A stretch of 64,000 nucleotides of DNA. Source: Amycolatopsis nivea (GTDB taxonomy: Bacteria > Actinomycetota > Actinomycetes > Mycobacteriales > Pseudonocardiaceae). Each line of letters begins with the position of its first letter. Positions within the stretch are counted from its first letter, which is position 1. The notes under the pieces are model-generated. The model worked only from the letters and a program-made list of their open reading frames with translations, did not search any database and was not told where the DNA came from. The stretch lies in assembly GCF_004522235.1 (NCBI RefSeq), contig NZ_SDLT01000002.1:186001-250000 (forward strand), given 5' to 3'. The position numbers and the translations under genes are program-made. Of this stretch, positions 1 to 8,781 are shown in pieces.

Positions 1-528
1 GAACACGACCGGCTCGTCGTGCTGGGCTCCGACGCCGACCTCGCCGCCGTGGTGGTGCGTCTCATGCGCCGCGAAGTCCTCCCGGGCGTGTCCGTCGGTT
101 TCGTGGCCACGGAGTCCGGCTCTCGCGTCGCCGCGCACTGGCGGCTGCCCGCGGACCCGGACGAGGCGTTCGCGCTCGCCTGGAAGGGTGAGGACGCCGA
201 AACCTCCCTCGTGCGCGACGACACCGGCGGCGTGCTCCTCGGGCACGCGACCTTGCGCGATGTCAAGGGCCAGGCGTATTGCGACGAACAGGTGGCTTTC
301 GACGGTTCGGTTTCCGGCATCGAGGTCGCACCGGACGACTCAGGGGTGACCGCCCGAATCACCCGCGGCAAGCTCGTCAAACGGTCCTCGACATTCCGCG
401 GCCGCGCCTTCCAGCTCGGCTGCCTGCCGACGTCTTCGCTGGTCATCGACGGTGTACCGCAGGAGCGCGAGGTCACCCGGCGGACCTGGTACCGGCACAC
501 AGTCGATCTTCGGGCGGTCCGCGGCTGA
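1..528 (+). CDS. C-terminal part of a DAG-kinase-like protein (5' truncated)
   Basis: The reading frame is open from base 1 (EHDRLVVLGSDADLAAVV...), so the gene starts upstream and only its last 175 codons are here. A GTG at 19 is in frame but lies inside what looks like a continuing beta-strand. The C-terminal part, with a run of beta-strands followed by VIDGVPQEREV, resembles the second domain of diacylglycerol kinase/NAD kinase superfamily proteins, where a VDGE-type loop closes the sheet. No catalytic GGDG motif is visible because the N-terminal domain is missing. The family call is an inference from the C-terminal pattern only. The protein ends 152 bases before a secreted nuclease gene. 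Confidence 0.45.
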   Translation, partial: EHDRLVVLGSDADLAAVVVRLMRREVLPGVSVGFVATESGSRVAAHWRLPADPDEAFALAWKGEDAETSLVRDDTGGVLLGHATLRDVKGQAYCDEQVAFDGSVSGIEVAPDDSGVTARITRGKLVKRSSTFRGRAFQLGCLPTSSLVIDGVPQEREVTRRTWYRHTVDLRAVRG

Positions 529-680
529 CCCGCCCGCGCCGGACCGGGTTCAAGCGAACTGGGACGCTCGGTGACTTTCCGTTTACAGAAGGTCGGTTAG
601 CCGTCACCTGACGGTGTTGCGCACGCCACTTTCGTGGTCAAAGGTGAATCAGTCCCGCATCTGACCAGGAAGGCAGCAAT

Positions 681-1319
681 ATGCCGACCACACGTACAGT
701 TCGCAACTCCTTGACCGTCCTGGCCGGCGTCGCGCTGCTCGGCTCGGTCACGGTCGGCGTCGCCGACGCCACCCCGCCGGGCATCCCGTCGGCGGACACC
801 GCGAAGAGCCAGCTCGCCGGTCTCACGGTGAAACCGGACGGCTCGCAGGACGGCTACAGCCGCGACAAGTTCCCGCACTGGATCGACCAGGGCAACAGCT
901 GCAACACGCGCGAGATGGTGCTCAAGCGCGACGGCACGAACGTCCAGGTCGGCTCCGACTGCTACCCGACGTCCGGGAAATGGACCTCGCCGTACGACGG
1001 GGCGACCTGGAGCTCTCCGTCCGATGTGGACATCGACCACGTGGTGCCGCTCGCCGACGCGTGGCGCACCGGCGCCTCGTCCTGGACCCAGGATCAGCGC
1101 CAGGCCTACGCCAACGACCTGTCCGACCCGCAGCTGATCGCGGTGACCGACAACGTGAACCAGGAAAAGGGCGACAAGTCGCCGGACCAGTGGAAGCCGC
1201 CGTCCACCGGCTACTGGTGCACCTACGCCAAGATGTGGGTGACGGTCAAGTACAAGTTCAAGCTCACCGTGAATTCGGCGGAGAAGTCTGCGCTGACGGA
1301 CATGCTGGGCCGCTGCTGA
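681..1319 (+). CDS. Secreted HNH-family (DUF1524/GmrSD C-terminal type) nuclease
   Basis: A 212-residue exported protein. Residues 1-30 form a typical Sec signal (MPTTRTVRNS, then a hydrophobic LTVLAGVALLGSVTVGV core, cut near ADA-TP). The mature part carries DVDIDHVVPLADAW at 115-128, the DxDH signature of the His-Cys/HNH nuclease fold, with H120 the likely catalytic base, and a downstream Asn-rich LIAVTDNVNQEKGDKSPDQW segment that normally completes the metal site. Cys74 and Cys94 and the late Cys residues could form disulfides, as expected outside the cell. The start has a Shine-Dalgarno AGGAAGG spaced before ATG. The family is common in actinomycetes as small secreted DNases. The substrate is not known and no immunity gene is adjacent. 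Confidence 0.85.
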   Translation: MPTTRTVRNSLTVLAGVALLGSVTVGVADATPPGIPSADTAKSQLAGLTVKPDGSQDGYSRDKFPHWIDQGNSCNTREMVLKRDGTNVQVGSDCYPTSGKWTSPYDGATWSSPSDVDIDHVVPLADAWRTGASSWTQDQRQAYANDLSDPQLIAVTDNVNQEKGDKSPDQWKPPSTGYWCTYAKMWVTVKYKFKLTVNSAEKSALTDMLGRC

Positions 1320-1368
1320 CTCGATCGGCCCTACCGCGGGCACCGCTGCCGTCCTATGGTCCGAACCT

Positions 1369-2268
1369 ATGCGGAAGATCACGGCGGCGGTGCTGGCGGT
1401 GTTCCTGGTGCTCTGCGGAGCAGCCCCGGCGACGGCGGCGACCGGACGCAGAGTCGTTGTGTACTACCAAACAACGCACCAAAACGGGTCGTACATCTCC
1501 CCGCTGGGGCTCACCGACCACGACACCGGCGTCACTGACGTGATCGTCGGAGCCGTGCACCTCAACGACGGCGGAACCATGACGCTCAACGACGATCCGC
1601 CGTCGGACGCCAAGTTCACGCAGATGTGGGCCGATCTCGCCACGATGCAAAGCAAAGGCGTGCACGCACTCGCCTTCGTCGGCGGCGCGGCGAAGGGCAG
1701 CTTCCAGCGCCTGGAGCAGGACTTCGACACCTACTATCCGTTGCTGCGCAACCTGATCCGCGACCATTCGCTGTCCGGCATCGATCTCGACGTCGAAGAA
1801 CAGATGTCGAACGACGCACTGAACCGGGTGATCGACGCGCTGCGGAACGACTTCGGCCCGGACTTCCTGATCACGCTCGCGCCGGTCGCGACCGAATTGA
1901 GCGGCGGTGGCGGCCTTTCCGGCCTCGACTACGACCGGCTTTATCGCGAGCGCGGCGACCAGATCTCCTGGTTCAACACCCAGTTCTACTGCGGCTGGGG
2001 TTCGCTGGCGGACACCTCGGGCTACGACCAGATCATCAGTCACGGCGTCGTCCCGGCGAGCAAGGTGGTCGCCGGAACGGTCACGAATCCCGCCAACTGC
2101 AACGGTTACGTCGACATGCCGACGCTGAAGAACACCGTCGGCAGCCTCGTCCAGAAGTACGCGGACTTCGGCGGCATCGACGGCTGGGAGTACTTCAACT
2201 CGCTGCCCGGCGACACCGCCGCACCGTGGGAATGGGCGCAGCAGATCGCGCCGACGGTCAAGGGTTAG
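1369..2268 (+). CDS. Secreted GH18-type glycosidase (chitinase/endo-N-acetylglucosaminidase-like)
   Basis: A 299-residue protein with a Sec signal (residues 1-24, ending APATAA). The rest reads as one TIM barrel of family 18: VVVYYQT near residue 30 is strand 1, LAFVGG near 101 is the SxGG strand, and LSGIDLDVEEQ at 135-145 is the DxxDxDxE catalytic strand with D139, D141 and E143 as expected acid residues. The first Asp of the canonical DGxDxDxE is Ser136, a substitution to note. WEYFNSLPGD near the C-terminus fits the last strand. A TATGGT hexamer ends 8 nt before the ATG and there is no Shine-Dalgarno, so the mRNA is probably leaderless. The 3' end overlaps the convergent flavoprotein gene by 11 bases. 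The likely substrate is chitin or an N-glycan. Confidence 0.8.
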   Translation: MRKITAAVLAVFLVLCGAAPATAATGRRVVVYYQTTHQNGSYISPLGLTDHDTGVTDVIVGAVHLNDGGTMTLNDDPPSDAKFTQMWADLATMQSKGVHALAFVGGAAKGSFQRLEQDFDTYYPLLRNLIRDHSLSGIDLDVEEQMSNDALNRVIDALRNDFGPDFLITLAPVATELSGGGGLSGLDYDRLYRERGDQISWFNTQFYCGWGSLADTSGYDQIISHGVVPASKVVAGTVTNPANCNGYVDMPTLKNTVGSLVQKYADFGGIDGWEYFNSLPGDTAAPWEWAQQIAPTVKG

Positions 2269-4135
2269 CCAGCCGCAGGATTTCCCTTGCCAACGCGTCG
2301 TTCTGCCGGAACGAGATCGCGTTCGTGCGCGGCCGAGTGAAGGCTCCCGCCGAACGGACGCTCGTGTGCGGACCCACCGCGAACCGTCGCGGATGCACCC
2401 CTCCGTCCACAGTGACCAGTCGGAAGTCGTTGAGTGTCGTGGCGATCCGTCCGGACGGCAAGGTCGCACCGTCGACATCCGGCACGGTTTCCTCGACCAG
2501 CGCGCCGGTGTCCCGAAGGTTGCGCAACAGCGGATCGGACACTCGCGGCACGCTCGCGTCCGGCAGGCGCGCTTCAATCAACGTGCGTGCGGTGACAGTG
2601 TCCGGATGGCTGACGCTCGACGCGACGAACATTCCGGCCGTCTCCTCGGCGGCAATCGAGATGTCCGCACCGAGGAACGACACGACGCCAGCGTCGTCGA
2701 GGGCGAGCAGCTCTTCGAGCCGACGCGGCGGCGGACCGCTTGCGTAGTAAGAGAAGAAGCCGTGGAACCAGCCGTCCATATCGGACACTTGGGAAGCGGC
2801 CGTCAGCCGTCCGGTCGCGAGCAGCGTGGGCAATTGGCTGACCACTGACAGCAGGGCCAGGAACGCGCCGAGGTCCGCACTGTGGTGCACATCGGCCCGG
2901 CGCGCGAGGTCGGACTCGATGTATTTCCGCACCGCTTTCCCGAATTCCTCGCCGGAATCGAACCGTCGGCCCGCGAACGGACGGTCCAACCGCTCCAGGT
3001 CGAGCCGGTCTTCCAACGCGGGCACCGCGTCCGCGATCAGGGTGTCCATTTCGGACGACAACCACGGCAGGTCGGCGAATTTGTCCGCGAACACCGCGAA
3101 ATCCGTGCGCACGCGATCCGGATGCCCGGTGAACAGCTCGGTGTAATACGCCCAGGCGAGTTCTTTCGCGATGAGCGGCCACACGTCCGCGCGGAAGTCG
3201 AGCGGACCGGTCAACCCGTCGATGGCTCGCTTGTCGAAGAACCTGGGCAGCTGCAACGGTTTCCCGCGCAACCGGTAGCCGGTCTTCGCGTGATACGGCA
3301 CCCCGCGCCGGGAACCGACGTGCAACACCGGCTCGGCACCGCTCGGGTGGTAGCGCAGGCCGCCGCACGGCAGTTCCTCGAATCGGCCGCCGCGCCCCTC
3401 CGTGAGCAACAGCATCAGGTCCACGAACGCGAGGCCAAAACCGCGTACTAGCACCGGTTCTCCGGCAGGCACCGCGGAGTAGTCGACGTCCGCGGTGTAG
3501 CCAGCGGGGTAGTAGGACAGTTCGTGCTGCTCGGCGAACGCCTCCAGCTCGCGTTCGCGAGAGTCGGGCACCGCGTCGAGGTGGCCGACAGTCAGCACCA
3601 CGGCGTCGGCGGACACGGTCGTGCCATCGGAAAGCCGTACGGTCTCGTCGTCGTCAATGCTCTCCGCCGTGGCGAGATGCTCGACCACCGTGATGCCGGG
3701 CGGCAATTCGGCCACCACCTTGCGGTAGAACCACTCCAGGTACCGGCTCTGCAGCCGCCGGGTCGGGAAATCCGTGGAGGCGAGGGTTTCGAACTCGGCG
3801 CGGACGTCGTCCGGCACCGGGTAGTCGAGGGTCCCCGCGCGCACCTGCCGCACCCACTCGATCAGCGACGGACCCGGCCGCACCGGACCGTCGATCCGGA
3901 CGGAGTCGTCGGTGAACACGGTGACGTCCTCGGGCATCGAGTTCATCCGCAGCAGCGGCGACTGCTCGTACCGCCACACCCGGCCGGGGCCGGGCGGGAA
4001 CGGGTCGATGAGGTGGACTTCGATCCGCCGGTCGCCGAGCAGGCCGGCTGCACTCGCGGACAGCCGTTCGAGGACGCCGACCCCGCGAGGTCCGGCGCCC
4101 ACGATGGCGAGCGTGAACGTCGGGAGAGCCGTCAC
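2258..4135 (-). CDS. FAD/NAD(P)-binding oxidoreductase, NAD_binding_9 family
   Basis: A large cytosolic flavoprotein of 625 residues from the GTG chosen here. The Rossmann GxGxxG motif (FTLAIVGAGPRGVGVLERL) lies right after this start. A second in-frame GTG at 4183 would add 16 residues rich in Arg and Gly with no family value, so it was not used. The LTVGHLDAVPDS and VRGFGLAFVDLMLLL segments match the NAD_binding_9 family (PF13454), whose members are proposed N-hydroxylases or FAD-dependent oxidoreductases of unknown substrate. It stands alone, convergent with the GH18 gene and divergent from the MFS gene at 4453. The 317-base spacer carries a striking operator-like element. Confidence 0.75.
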   Translation of the reverse strand: MTALPTFTLAIVGAGPRGVGVLERLSASAAGLLGDRRIEVHLIDPFPPGPGRVWRYEQSPLLRMNSMPEDVTVFTDDSVRIDGPVRPGPSLIEWVRQVRAGTLDYPVPDDVRAEFETLASTDFPTRRLQSRYLEWFYRKVVAELPPGITVVEHLATAESIDDDETVRLSDGTTVSADAVVLTVGHLDAVPDSRERELEAFAEQHELSYYPAGYTADVDYSAVPAGEPVLVRGFGLAFVDLMLLLTEGRGGRFEELPCGGLRYHPSGAEPVLHVGSRRGVPYHAKTGYRLRGKPLQLPRFFDKRAIDGLTGPLDFRADVWPLIAKELAWAYYTELFTGHPDRVRTDFAVFADKFADLPWLSSEMDTLIADAVPALEDRLDLERLDRPFAGRRFDSGEEFGKAVRKYIESDLARRADVHHSADLGAFLALLSVVSQLPTLLATGRLTAASQVSDMDGWFHGFFSYYASGPPPRRLEELLALDDAGVVSFLGADISIAAEETAGMFVASSVSHPDTVTARTLIEARLPDASVPRVSDPLLRNLRDTGALVEETVPDVDGATLPSGRIATTLNDFRLVTVDGGVHPRRFAVGPHTSVRSAGAFTRPRTNAISFRQNDALAREILRLANP

Positions 4136-4452
4136 TCGGGCGAAGCTACGCGGCTGGGGGCCTCCGCGGCGGCCGTTCCACACTGCGGACGGACCACCCG
4201 AAAGGATGTGTCACAAACCACAAAGATCGAAGCGTCCCCGGCGGAGAGTGCGGAGCGCTATCGTCTGGACACGTGGCGAACTGACCGTGACCTGTCGGAT
4301 ACCGGCGAAAGAACCTAGAGAATCACCAACAGTCACGAGACACTGAGCTTGACAACTCACTTCGTGTGACCGGCCCGTGACCAGGAGGATCTAGGGTCAC
4401 CCGTTGGTCACTAGTGCGGCACAGTCCGCACACAGCAGCGGGGAGAACACGC
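4136..4452. other. 317-bp divergent intergenic region
   Basis: Between the flavoprotein (minus) and the MFS exporter (plus). It holds a four-box symmetric element at 4366-4411, another GTGACC at 4287-4292, a TTGACA hexamer at 4349-4354 without an obvious partner at the right distance, and a good Shine-Dalgarno (GGGGAGAA) just before the MFS ATG. No coding potential was convincing. Confidence 0.6.
4366..4411. promoter_or_regulatory. Symmetric four-box element, GTGACC x2 then GGTCAC x2
   Basis: GTGACC occurs at 4366-4371 and 4377-4382, and its reverse complement GGTCAC at 4395-4400 and 4406-4411. Spacing inside each pair is 11 bases start to start, and all four boxes are exactly symmetric about 4388.5. 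This geometry suggests two dimers or a tetramer of a regulator bound on one DNA face. It sits 42 bases before the MFS start. The regulator is not identifiable from the window. Confidence 0.6.
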
Positions 4453-5712
4453 ATGACGACAGCACCACACCGGGTCACGTTCCGCGAGGTGTTCGGAGTC
4501 GCCGAGTTCCGCGCGATGTGGTTCGGCGAACTGCTGTCGATCGCCGGTGACCAGCTGGCCAGGGTCGCGTTGTCCGTCCTCGTCTACGCCAACACCGGTT
4601 CGGCGACGCTGACCGGCCTCACCTACGCGCTGACGTTCTTCCCGTCGCTGCTGGGCGGCATCTTCCTCACCGGATTCGCCGACCGCTTCCCGCGCCGGGC
4701 GGTCATGGTCACCGTCGACCTCACGCGCGCGGTGCTGATTCTGTGCGTAGCCATTCCCGGACTGCCGTTCTGGGCACTATGCGTGCTCGTCGGCTGTGTT
4801 TCGCTGCTGAATCCGCCGTTCAAGGCGTCTCAGCTGGCGTTGCTCCCGCAGGTGCTCGAAGGCGACCGGTTCGTGGTCGGCATGGGCATCCGGAGCATGA
4901 CCGTCCAATCCGCGCAGCTGCTCGGTTTCGCCGGCGGCGGCGCGCTGCTGCTCGCGATGGACGCCCGCCTCGCCCTGGTGCTCGACGCGGGCACCTTCGT
5001 GCTCTCCGCGCTCTTCCTCCGCTTCGGACTGAAGGCCCGCCCGGCCGCGGCCAGCGGCGAAAAGCGCAAGCCGTTCTTCTCCTCGCTGAGCGCGGGCGGT
5101 CGCGTCGCCTTCGCGACCACGGCGTTGCGTTCCTTGATGGTCTTCACCTGGCTCGCCGGGCTGATGCCGGTGTACGAGGGCATCGCCGCGCCGTACGTCG
5201 CTTCGTCGGGCGGCGGGTCCGAGATGATCGGTTTCCTGCTTGCCGCCGACCCGGTGGGCAGCGTGATCTTCACGTTCATCTACACGCGCTGGGTGCCCGC
5301 GGCGATCCGGCCGAAGCTGATCGGCCCGATGACCGCGCTCGCCGCGATCCCGCTGCTGCTCTGCTTCCTGCAGCCGGGTCCGATCGTGTCGGTGGTCCTG
5401 TTCGTGATCTCCGGCGGCTTCGGCACGATCGCGCTGCTGCAGGCGACGGCGTCGCTGACGGTCGCGGTCCCGGACGAGAGCCGGGCGCAGACGATGGGGC
5501 TGTCGAACACCGGATTGACCACGACGATGGGCGTGACTCCGCTGATCGGCGGGGTCATCGCGGACCACGTGAGCGCCCAGACGACGGTCGGGATCTTCGG
5601 ATTGGCCGGCCTGCTGATCACGATTCCGCTCGCCATCGCGTGGCAGCGCACCTTTTCCAGGCAGGCCGAAGACGGGTCAGCGAAGGAAGCCACACGCGCC
5701 GAACATGCCTGA
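4453..5712 (+). CDS. MFS transporter, drug-exporter-like
   Basis: A 419-residue inner-membrane carrier. The sequence shows about 12 hydrophobic segments and the N-half loop LTGFADRFPRR, a version of the MFS motif A (GxLaDrxGrr) between TM2 and TM3. The opening FREVFGVAEFRAMWFGELLSIAGDQLARVALSVLVY is typical of the Enterobactin/MFS_3 group of actinobacterial exporters. ATG 4453 was preferred over the upstream GTG at 4414 because GGGGAGAAC lies at the right distance and the extra 13 residues are unlike the family. Substrate unknown. It is a single gene followed by a 218-base spacer in which I see no strong element. Confidence 0.85.
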   Translation: MTTAPHRVTFREVFGVAEFRAMWFGELLSIAGDQLARVALSVLVYANTGSATLTGLTYALTFFPSLLGGIFLTGFADRFPRRAVMVTVDLTRAVLILCVAIPGLPFWALCVLVGCVSLLNPPFKASQLALLPQVLEGDRFVVGMGIRSMTVQSAQLLGFAGGGALLLAMDARLALVLDAGTFVLSALFLRFGLKARPAAASGEKRKPFFSSLSAGGRVAFATTALRSLMVFTWLAGLMPVYEGIAAPYVASSGGGSEMIGFLLAADPVGSVIFTFIYTRWVPAAIRPKLIGPMTALAAIPLLLCFLQPGPIVSVVLFVISGGFGTIALLQATASLTVAVPDESRAQTMGLSNTGLTTTMGVTPLIGGVIADHVSAQTTVGIFGLAGLLITIPLAIAWQRTFSRQAEDGSAKEATRAEHA

Positions 5713-5930
5713 ATACCCCGACATGCCCCGCGCGTGAGGCTCTGACCTGCGCGACCTTGCGGTGCTGCTACGCGGTCACTGTTCCTTGCTGCGCATCGCT
5801 GGTCACCCTTCATCCGGCGTGTTCGGGAAAAATGTACACACCTAAGGCCCTTGTGGACAGGCGGCAAACGGTCTGAAACTGTGAGTAAGGCGAGTGTCAC
5901 TGGAGATCCGCGCAAGACCCGGGGGGAAGA

Positions 5931-7220
5931 ATGGTCACATTGGGGGAATTTTCAGGTCTGGGGCTGCGCGATGCGGTTTCCCGGTGGTCGCTCTGGTCCC
6001 GGCCGCGGCAGTGGGTCGCGGTCACGCTGACGAGCATGGCCGTCACGGTGGTGCTCACCGTGGTCAGCGCGCTGGTGTTTCCGGTCAGCCTGAGCCAGAT
6101 CGGCATCCTCGGCATGCTCGCCGGACTCGCGATCGCGCAGACCGAGGTCACGCGCCAGATCGAGCGGCAGCGCCGGATGCTGAGCCAGGGCCCGCATATC
6201 ACGGTGACCTCGGTGTGGCTGCTTCCGGCGGCGCTGCTGGTGCCGCCGCAGCTGGTGGCCGCGCTGGGCGTGATCATCTACGTCTACCTGGCGTTCCGCA
6301 GCTGGAACGGCACACGCCCCGGTGAGGCGCACCGCGTCGCGGCCAACGCGACCACGATGATCCTGTCCGGCTTCGGCGCCGCGCTGGCCGGACACCTCGC
6401 GGACGGCCACAGCGTCACCACGGTGGTGGCGGGCGCGCTCGGATACTTCCTGGTCAACACCGCGCTGACCGGCCTTGGCCTGTTCCTGACCGACCCGGCG
6501 AAGGCGACAGCCGAATCGTGCCTCGGCACGATGGACGACAACCTGCTGGAACTGGCGACCCTGTGCGTCGGCGGACTGCTCGTGATGGTGCTGAGCCACG
6601 AACCGCTGCTGTCGGTGCTGGTGATCCTGCCGCTGTACGTGCTGCAGCGCTCGATGCTGATCAAGCGGCTCGAGGAGCTCGCGACCACGGACCAGAAGAC
6701 CCAGCTGCTCAACGCCACCACCTGGCAGGACGGCGCGCAGCGCGAGATTTCCCGTGCCGAGCGCGAGAACGGCAGCTTCGGCGCGCTGATGATCGACCTC
6801 GACCACTTCAAGCGGATCAACGACACGTTCGGCCACCTCGCGGGCGATGACGTGCTCAAAGCCGTTGCCGCCGTGGTGAAACAGGAGACGCGGGCACACG
6901 ACCTCGTCGGCCGGTTCGGCGGCGAGGAGTTCGTGGCGCTGCTGCCGTCGACGTCGAAGGAAGACGCGATCGTGACGGCGGAACGGATCCGGCAGCGGAT
7001 CAGCGAACTGGTGATCCCGACGCAGACGAACGAAGGCGAGTCGGTCTCGATCGAGAACCGGACCGCGTCGATCGGGGTAGCCGCGTTCCCGCTGGACGGG
7101 ACGAGCATCGAGGAAGTGATGGCCGCGGCGGACGCGGCGGTGTATGCGGCGAAGAACAGCGGCCGCAACCGGGTCGTCGGCTCGGTAACCCCGACCCGGG
7201 AACTCGCGGCAGTCGCCTGA
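5931..7220 (+). CDS. Membrane-anchored diguanylate cyclase (GGDEF)
   Basis: A 429-residue protein making cyclic di-GMP from GTP. Residues 28-245 hold roughly six hydrophobic segments of an unrecognised sensor region. From about 250 (TTDQKTQLLN) a full GGDEF domain follows: DLDHFKRINDTFGHLAGD, then the active site GGEEF at 330-334. Five residues before it sits RAHD (321-324), an intact RxxD product-inhibition site, so feedback control by c-di-GMP is expected. No EAL or HD-GYP domain is fused or adjacent. A very strong Shine-Dalgarno (GGGGGGAAGA) precedes ATG. In actinomycetes c-di-GMP acts through BldD to restrain development, so a developmental role is plausible but inferred. Confidence 0.9.
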   Translation: MVTLGEFSGLGLRDAVSRWSLWSRPRQWVAVTLTSMAVTVVLTVVSALVFPVSLSQIGILGMLAGLAIAQTEVTRQIERQRRMLSQGPHITVTSVWLLPAALLVPPQLVAALGVIIYVYLAFRSWNGTRPGEAHRVAANATTMILSGFGAALAGHLADGHSVTTVVAGALGYFLVNTALTGLGLFLTDPAKATAESCLGTMDDNLLELATLCVGGLLVMVLSHEPLLSVLVILPLYVLQRSMLIKRLEELATTDQKTQLLNATTWQDGAQREISRAERENGSFGALMIDLDHFKRINDTFGHLAGDDVLKAVAAVVKQETRAHDLVGRFGGEEFVALLPSTSKEDAIVTAERIRQRISELVIPTQTNEGESVSIENRTASIGVAAFPLDGTSIEEVMAAADAAVYAAKNSGRNRVVGSVTPTRELAAVA

Positions 7221-7227
7221 CGACCTC

Positions 7228-7264
7228 GGACCCGGCCGGCACCCTCCCCCGGCCGGCCGGGTCC
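7228..7264 (+). terminator. Hairpin after the diguanylate cyclase gene
   Basis: A perfect 12-bp stem (GGACCCGGCCGG at 7228-7239 with its complement at 7253-7264) and a 13-base loop, eight bases after the stop. No U tract follows, as is usual in high-GC actinomycetes. Confidence 0.7.
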
Positions 7265-7292
7265 ATCCTTCGTCAGCTCCGGAATTTCCGAT

Positions 7293-7799
7293 ATGGAATC
7301 TGTGCCGCTCACCGAGATCCGCCCGGCCCGCGACGACGAACTCGCCGCCGTCGCCGCGTTGCGCTGGCGGTGGGTCGCCGACCAGAGCGGTCCGCTGCCG
7401 CGGGATCAGGACGATTTCGTCCGCGAGTTCGCCGCCTGGGCCCGTGCGCACGCCGAAACGCATCGCTGTCTGGTCGCGGTGCGGGACGAGCACGTGCTCG
7501 GCATGGCGTTCCTCGCGCTGACCCCCAGAGTGCCGACACCCCAAGACTTTTCGCGGATCTGCGGCGACGTGCAATGCGTCTACGTCGTGCCGGAAGCACG
7601 CGACAGCGGCGTCGGCGGGCTCCTGATCGAGGCGACGCTGCGGCTGGCCGCGGAATTCGGACTGGAGCGGGTGACCGTGCATTCCTCGGATCGCGCGATC
7701 GCGGCCTACCTGCGGCACGGGTTTTCGGTGTCGAAGAACCTGCTGCAAGCCGAACTGCGGATCGCGGTCGACGTTCCGGCTAACCGAGCATATTCCTAG
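7293..7799 (+). CDS. GNAT-family N-acetyltransferase
   Basis: A 168-residue single-domain protein. CVYVVPEARDSGVGGLLIEA gives strand beta-4 and the acetyl-CoA pyrophosphate loop (R-D-S-G-V-G-G, a Q/RxxGxG/A variant), followed by the helix LRLAAEFGLERVTVHSSDRAIAAYLRHGF, the usual C-terminal acceptor half. The start EIRPARDDELAAVAALRWRW is a common opening for small GNAT enzymes. The substrate cannot be read from sequence. Its last 20 bases overlap the 3' end of the convergent regulator gene, so the two transcripts are antisense over that stretch. Confidence 0.85.
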   Translation: MESVPLTEIRPARDDELAAVAALRWRWVADQSGPLPRDQDDFVREFAAWARAHAETHRCLVAVRDEHVLGMAFLALTPRVPTPQDFSRICGDVQCVYVVPEARDSGVGGLLIEATLRLAAEFGLERVTVHSSDRAIAAYLRHGFSVSKNLLQAELRIAVDVPANRAYS

Positions 7800-8673
7800 G
7801 CCCCTCCGCCTTTTGCCGCTGCGCGATCTCCCTGAACTCCTGCGCGGTGCGTTGCACGAACGCCGCCGACGCGCGGGAGTCCAGGGAGATTTCGCGGACC
7901 CGGTCCGCGACCTCGCAGTACGTCTCGGTCCCCTCGTCGAGGAGGAAGGCACCCGCGTGCTGGTGCTCGAAATAGACGATCGGGTCGCCGACCTCCACGT
8001 GGTACACGCAAAACCGGCCGGCCAGACCCGGATGCCCGCCGATGCCCGCGGGCACGACGCGGACCGACAGCTTCGCCGACGTCGCCATGAGGTCGGCGAG
8101 GAAACGCAGCTGCCGGGCCATCGTCGCGGGTCCGCCGACCGGATTGCGCAATGCTGCCTCGCCCAGCAACACCTCACACCGGATCGCGCCGGGACCGACC
8201 ACGAGCGGACGGCGCATCATCCGGATCTCCGCCTGGCGTTCCGCGTCCTGCACCGGCAGTCCGTCGGCGAGGAACAGCGCCCGCGCGTAATCCGGGATCT
8301 GCAGCAGTCCCGGCACGAGCATCGGCTGCCATTCGACGACCGACGTCGCGGCGCGTTCGCAGGCGAGCAGCCCGCCGAGGTGGTCCGGGTCGGACTGCTT
8401 GCCGCGGGCGACCCAGCCCGGTTCGGCGGTGCCGCGCGCCAGTTGCAGGATCCGTTGTTTCTCCGCACCCACGACGCCGAGCGCGCCGAGGATGCCCGCG
8501 ACGTCCTCGAGCGCGGGAACCCGTTGTCCCAGCTCCCAGTTCGACACCAACGCGGGGTTGGTGCCGACTCGCCGGGCGAGTTCGCGCAGTCCGAAACGGG
8601 CGTCGATCCGGGCCTCGCGCAGCGCGGTGCCGAGGGTGCGGATCCGGGGGGTGAGCATGGCCGTGCCTCGCAT
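7780..8673 (-). CDS. XRE-family regulator with DUF5753 C-terminal domain
   Basis: A 297-residue transcription factor. Residues about 10-65 form the HTH (LGTALREARIDARFGLRELARRVGTNPALVSNWELGQRVP), and the rest (VVEWQPMLVPGLLQIPDYARALF ... IGGHPGLAGRFCVYHVEVGDPIVYFEH) is the DUF5753 effector domain found with HTH_31 in many actinomycete paralogues. ATG 8673 was chosen because AAAGG lies nine bases before it; GTG 8697 and ATG 8658 are alternatives. These regulators usually pair with a small DUF397 gene, but none is visible next to this one. An inverted repeat sits just upstream and may be an autoregulatory site. Confidence 0.85.
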   Translation of the reverse strand: MRGTAMLTPRIRTLGTALREARIDARFGLRELARRVGTNPALVSNWELGQRVPALEDVAGILGALGVVGAEKQRILQLARGTAEPGWVARGKQSDPDHLGGLLACERAATSVVEWQPMLVPGLLQIPDYARALFLADGLPVQDAERQAEIRMMRRPLVVGPGAIRCEVLLGEAALRNPVGGPATMARQLRFLADLMATSAKLSVRVVPAGIGGHPGLAGRFCVYHVEVGDPIVYFEHQHAGAFLLDEGTETYCEVADRVREISLDSRASAAFVQRTAQEFREIAQRQKAEGPRNMLG

Positions 8674-8685
8674 GGCCGCCTTTGT

Positions 8686-8709
8686 AGGTGTCACCAAATG
8701 CGAACACCT
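8686..8709 (-). promoter_or_regulatory. Inverted repeat upstream of the DUF5753 regulator
   Basis: AGGTGT (8686-8691) and ACACCT (8704-8709) face each other across 12 bases, 12 bases upstream of the chosen start. Possible autoregulatory operator; short arms make this tentative. Confidence 0.35.
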
Positions 8710-8739
8710 CTAGCTGTCACCCGAAGGTGGGCAGCCGGC

Positions 8740-8776
8740 CCGGTCGCGCCCGGGTTTTTCGCCGGGGCGCGACCGG
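8740..8776 (-). terminator. GC-rich hairpin with T5 loop after DUF3151
   Basis: CCGGTCGCGCCCGG pairs with the segment 8762-8776 with one bulged G; the loop is GTTTTTCG. It lies 21 bases past the DUF3151 stop and between it and the regulator gene. Confidence 0.65.
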
Positions 8777-8781
8777 CGCGG

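Noticed and set aside
1350..1368. Possible DasR site upstream of the GH18 gene (TGGTCCGAACCT)
   Set aside because: Only about eight of twelve core positions agree and symmetry is poor; left as a suggestion for testing only.
5952..8177. A 741-codon minus-strand frame over the diguanylate cyclase and GNAT genes
   Set aside because: Arg/His/Asp-rich shadow of real genes with intact catalytic motifs on the other strand.
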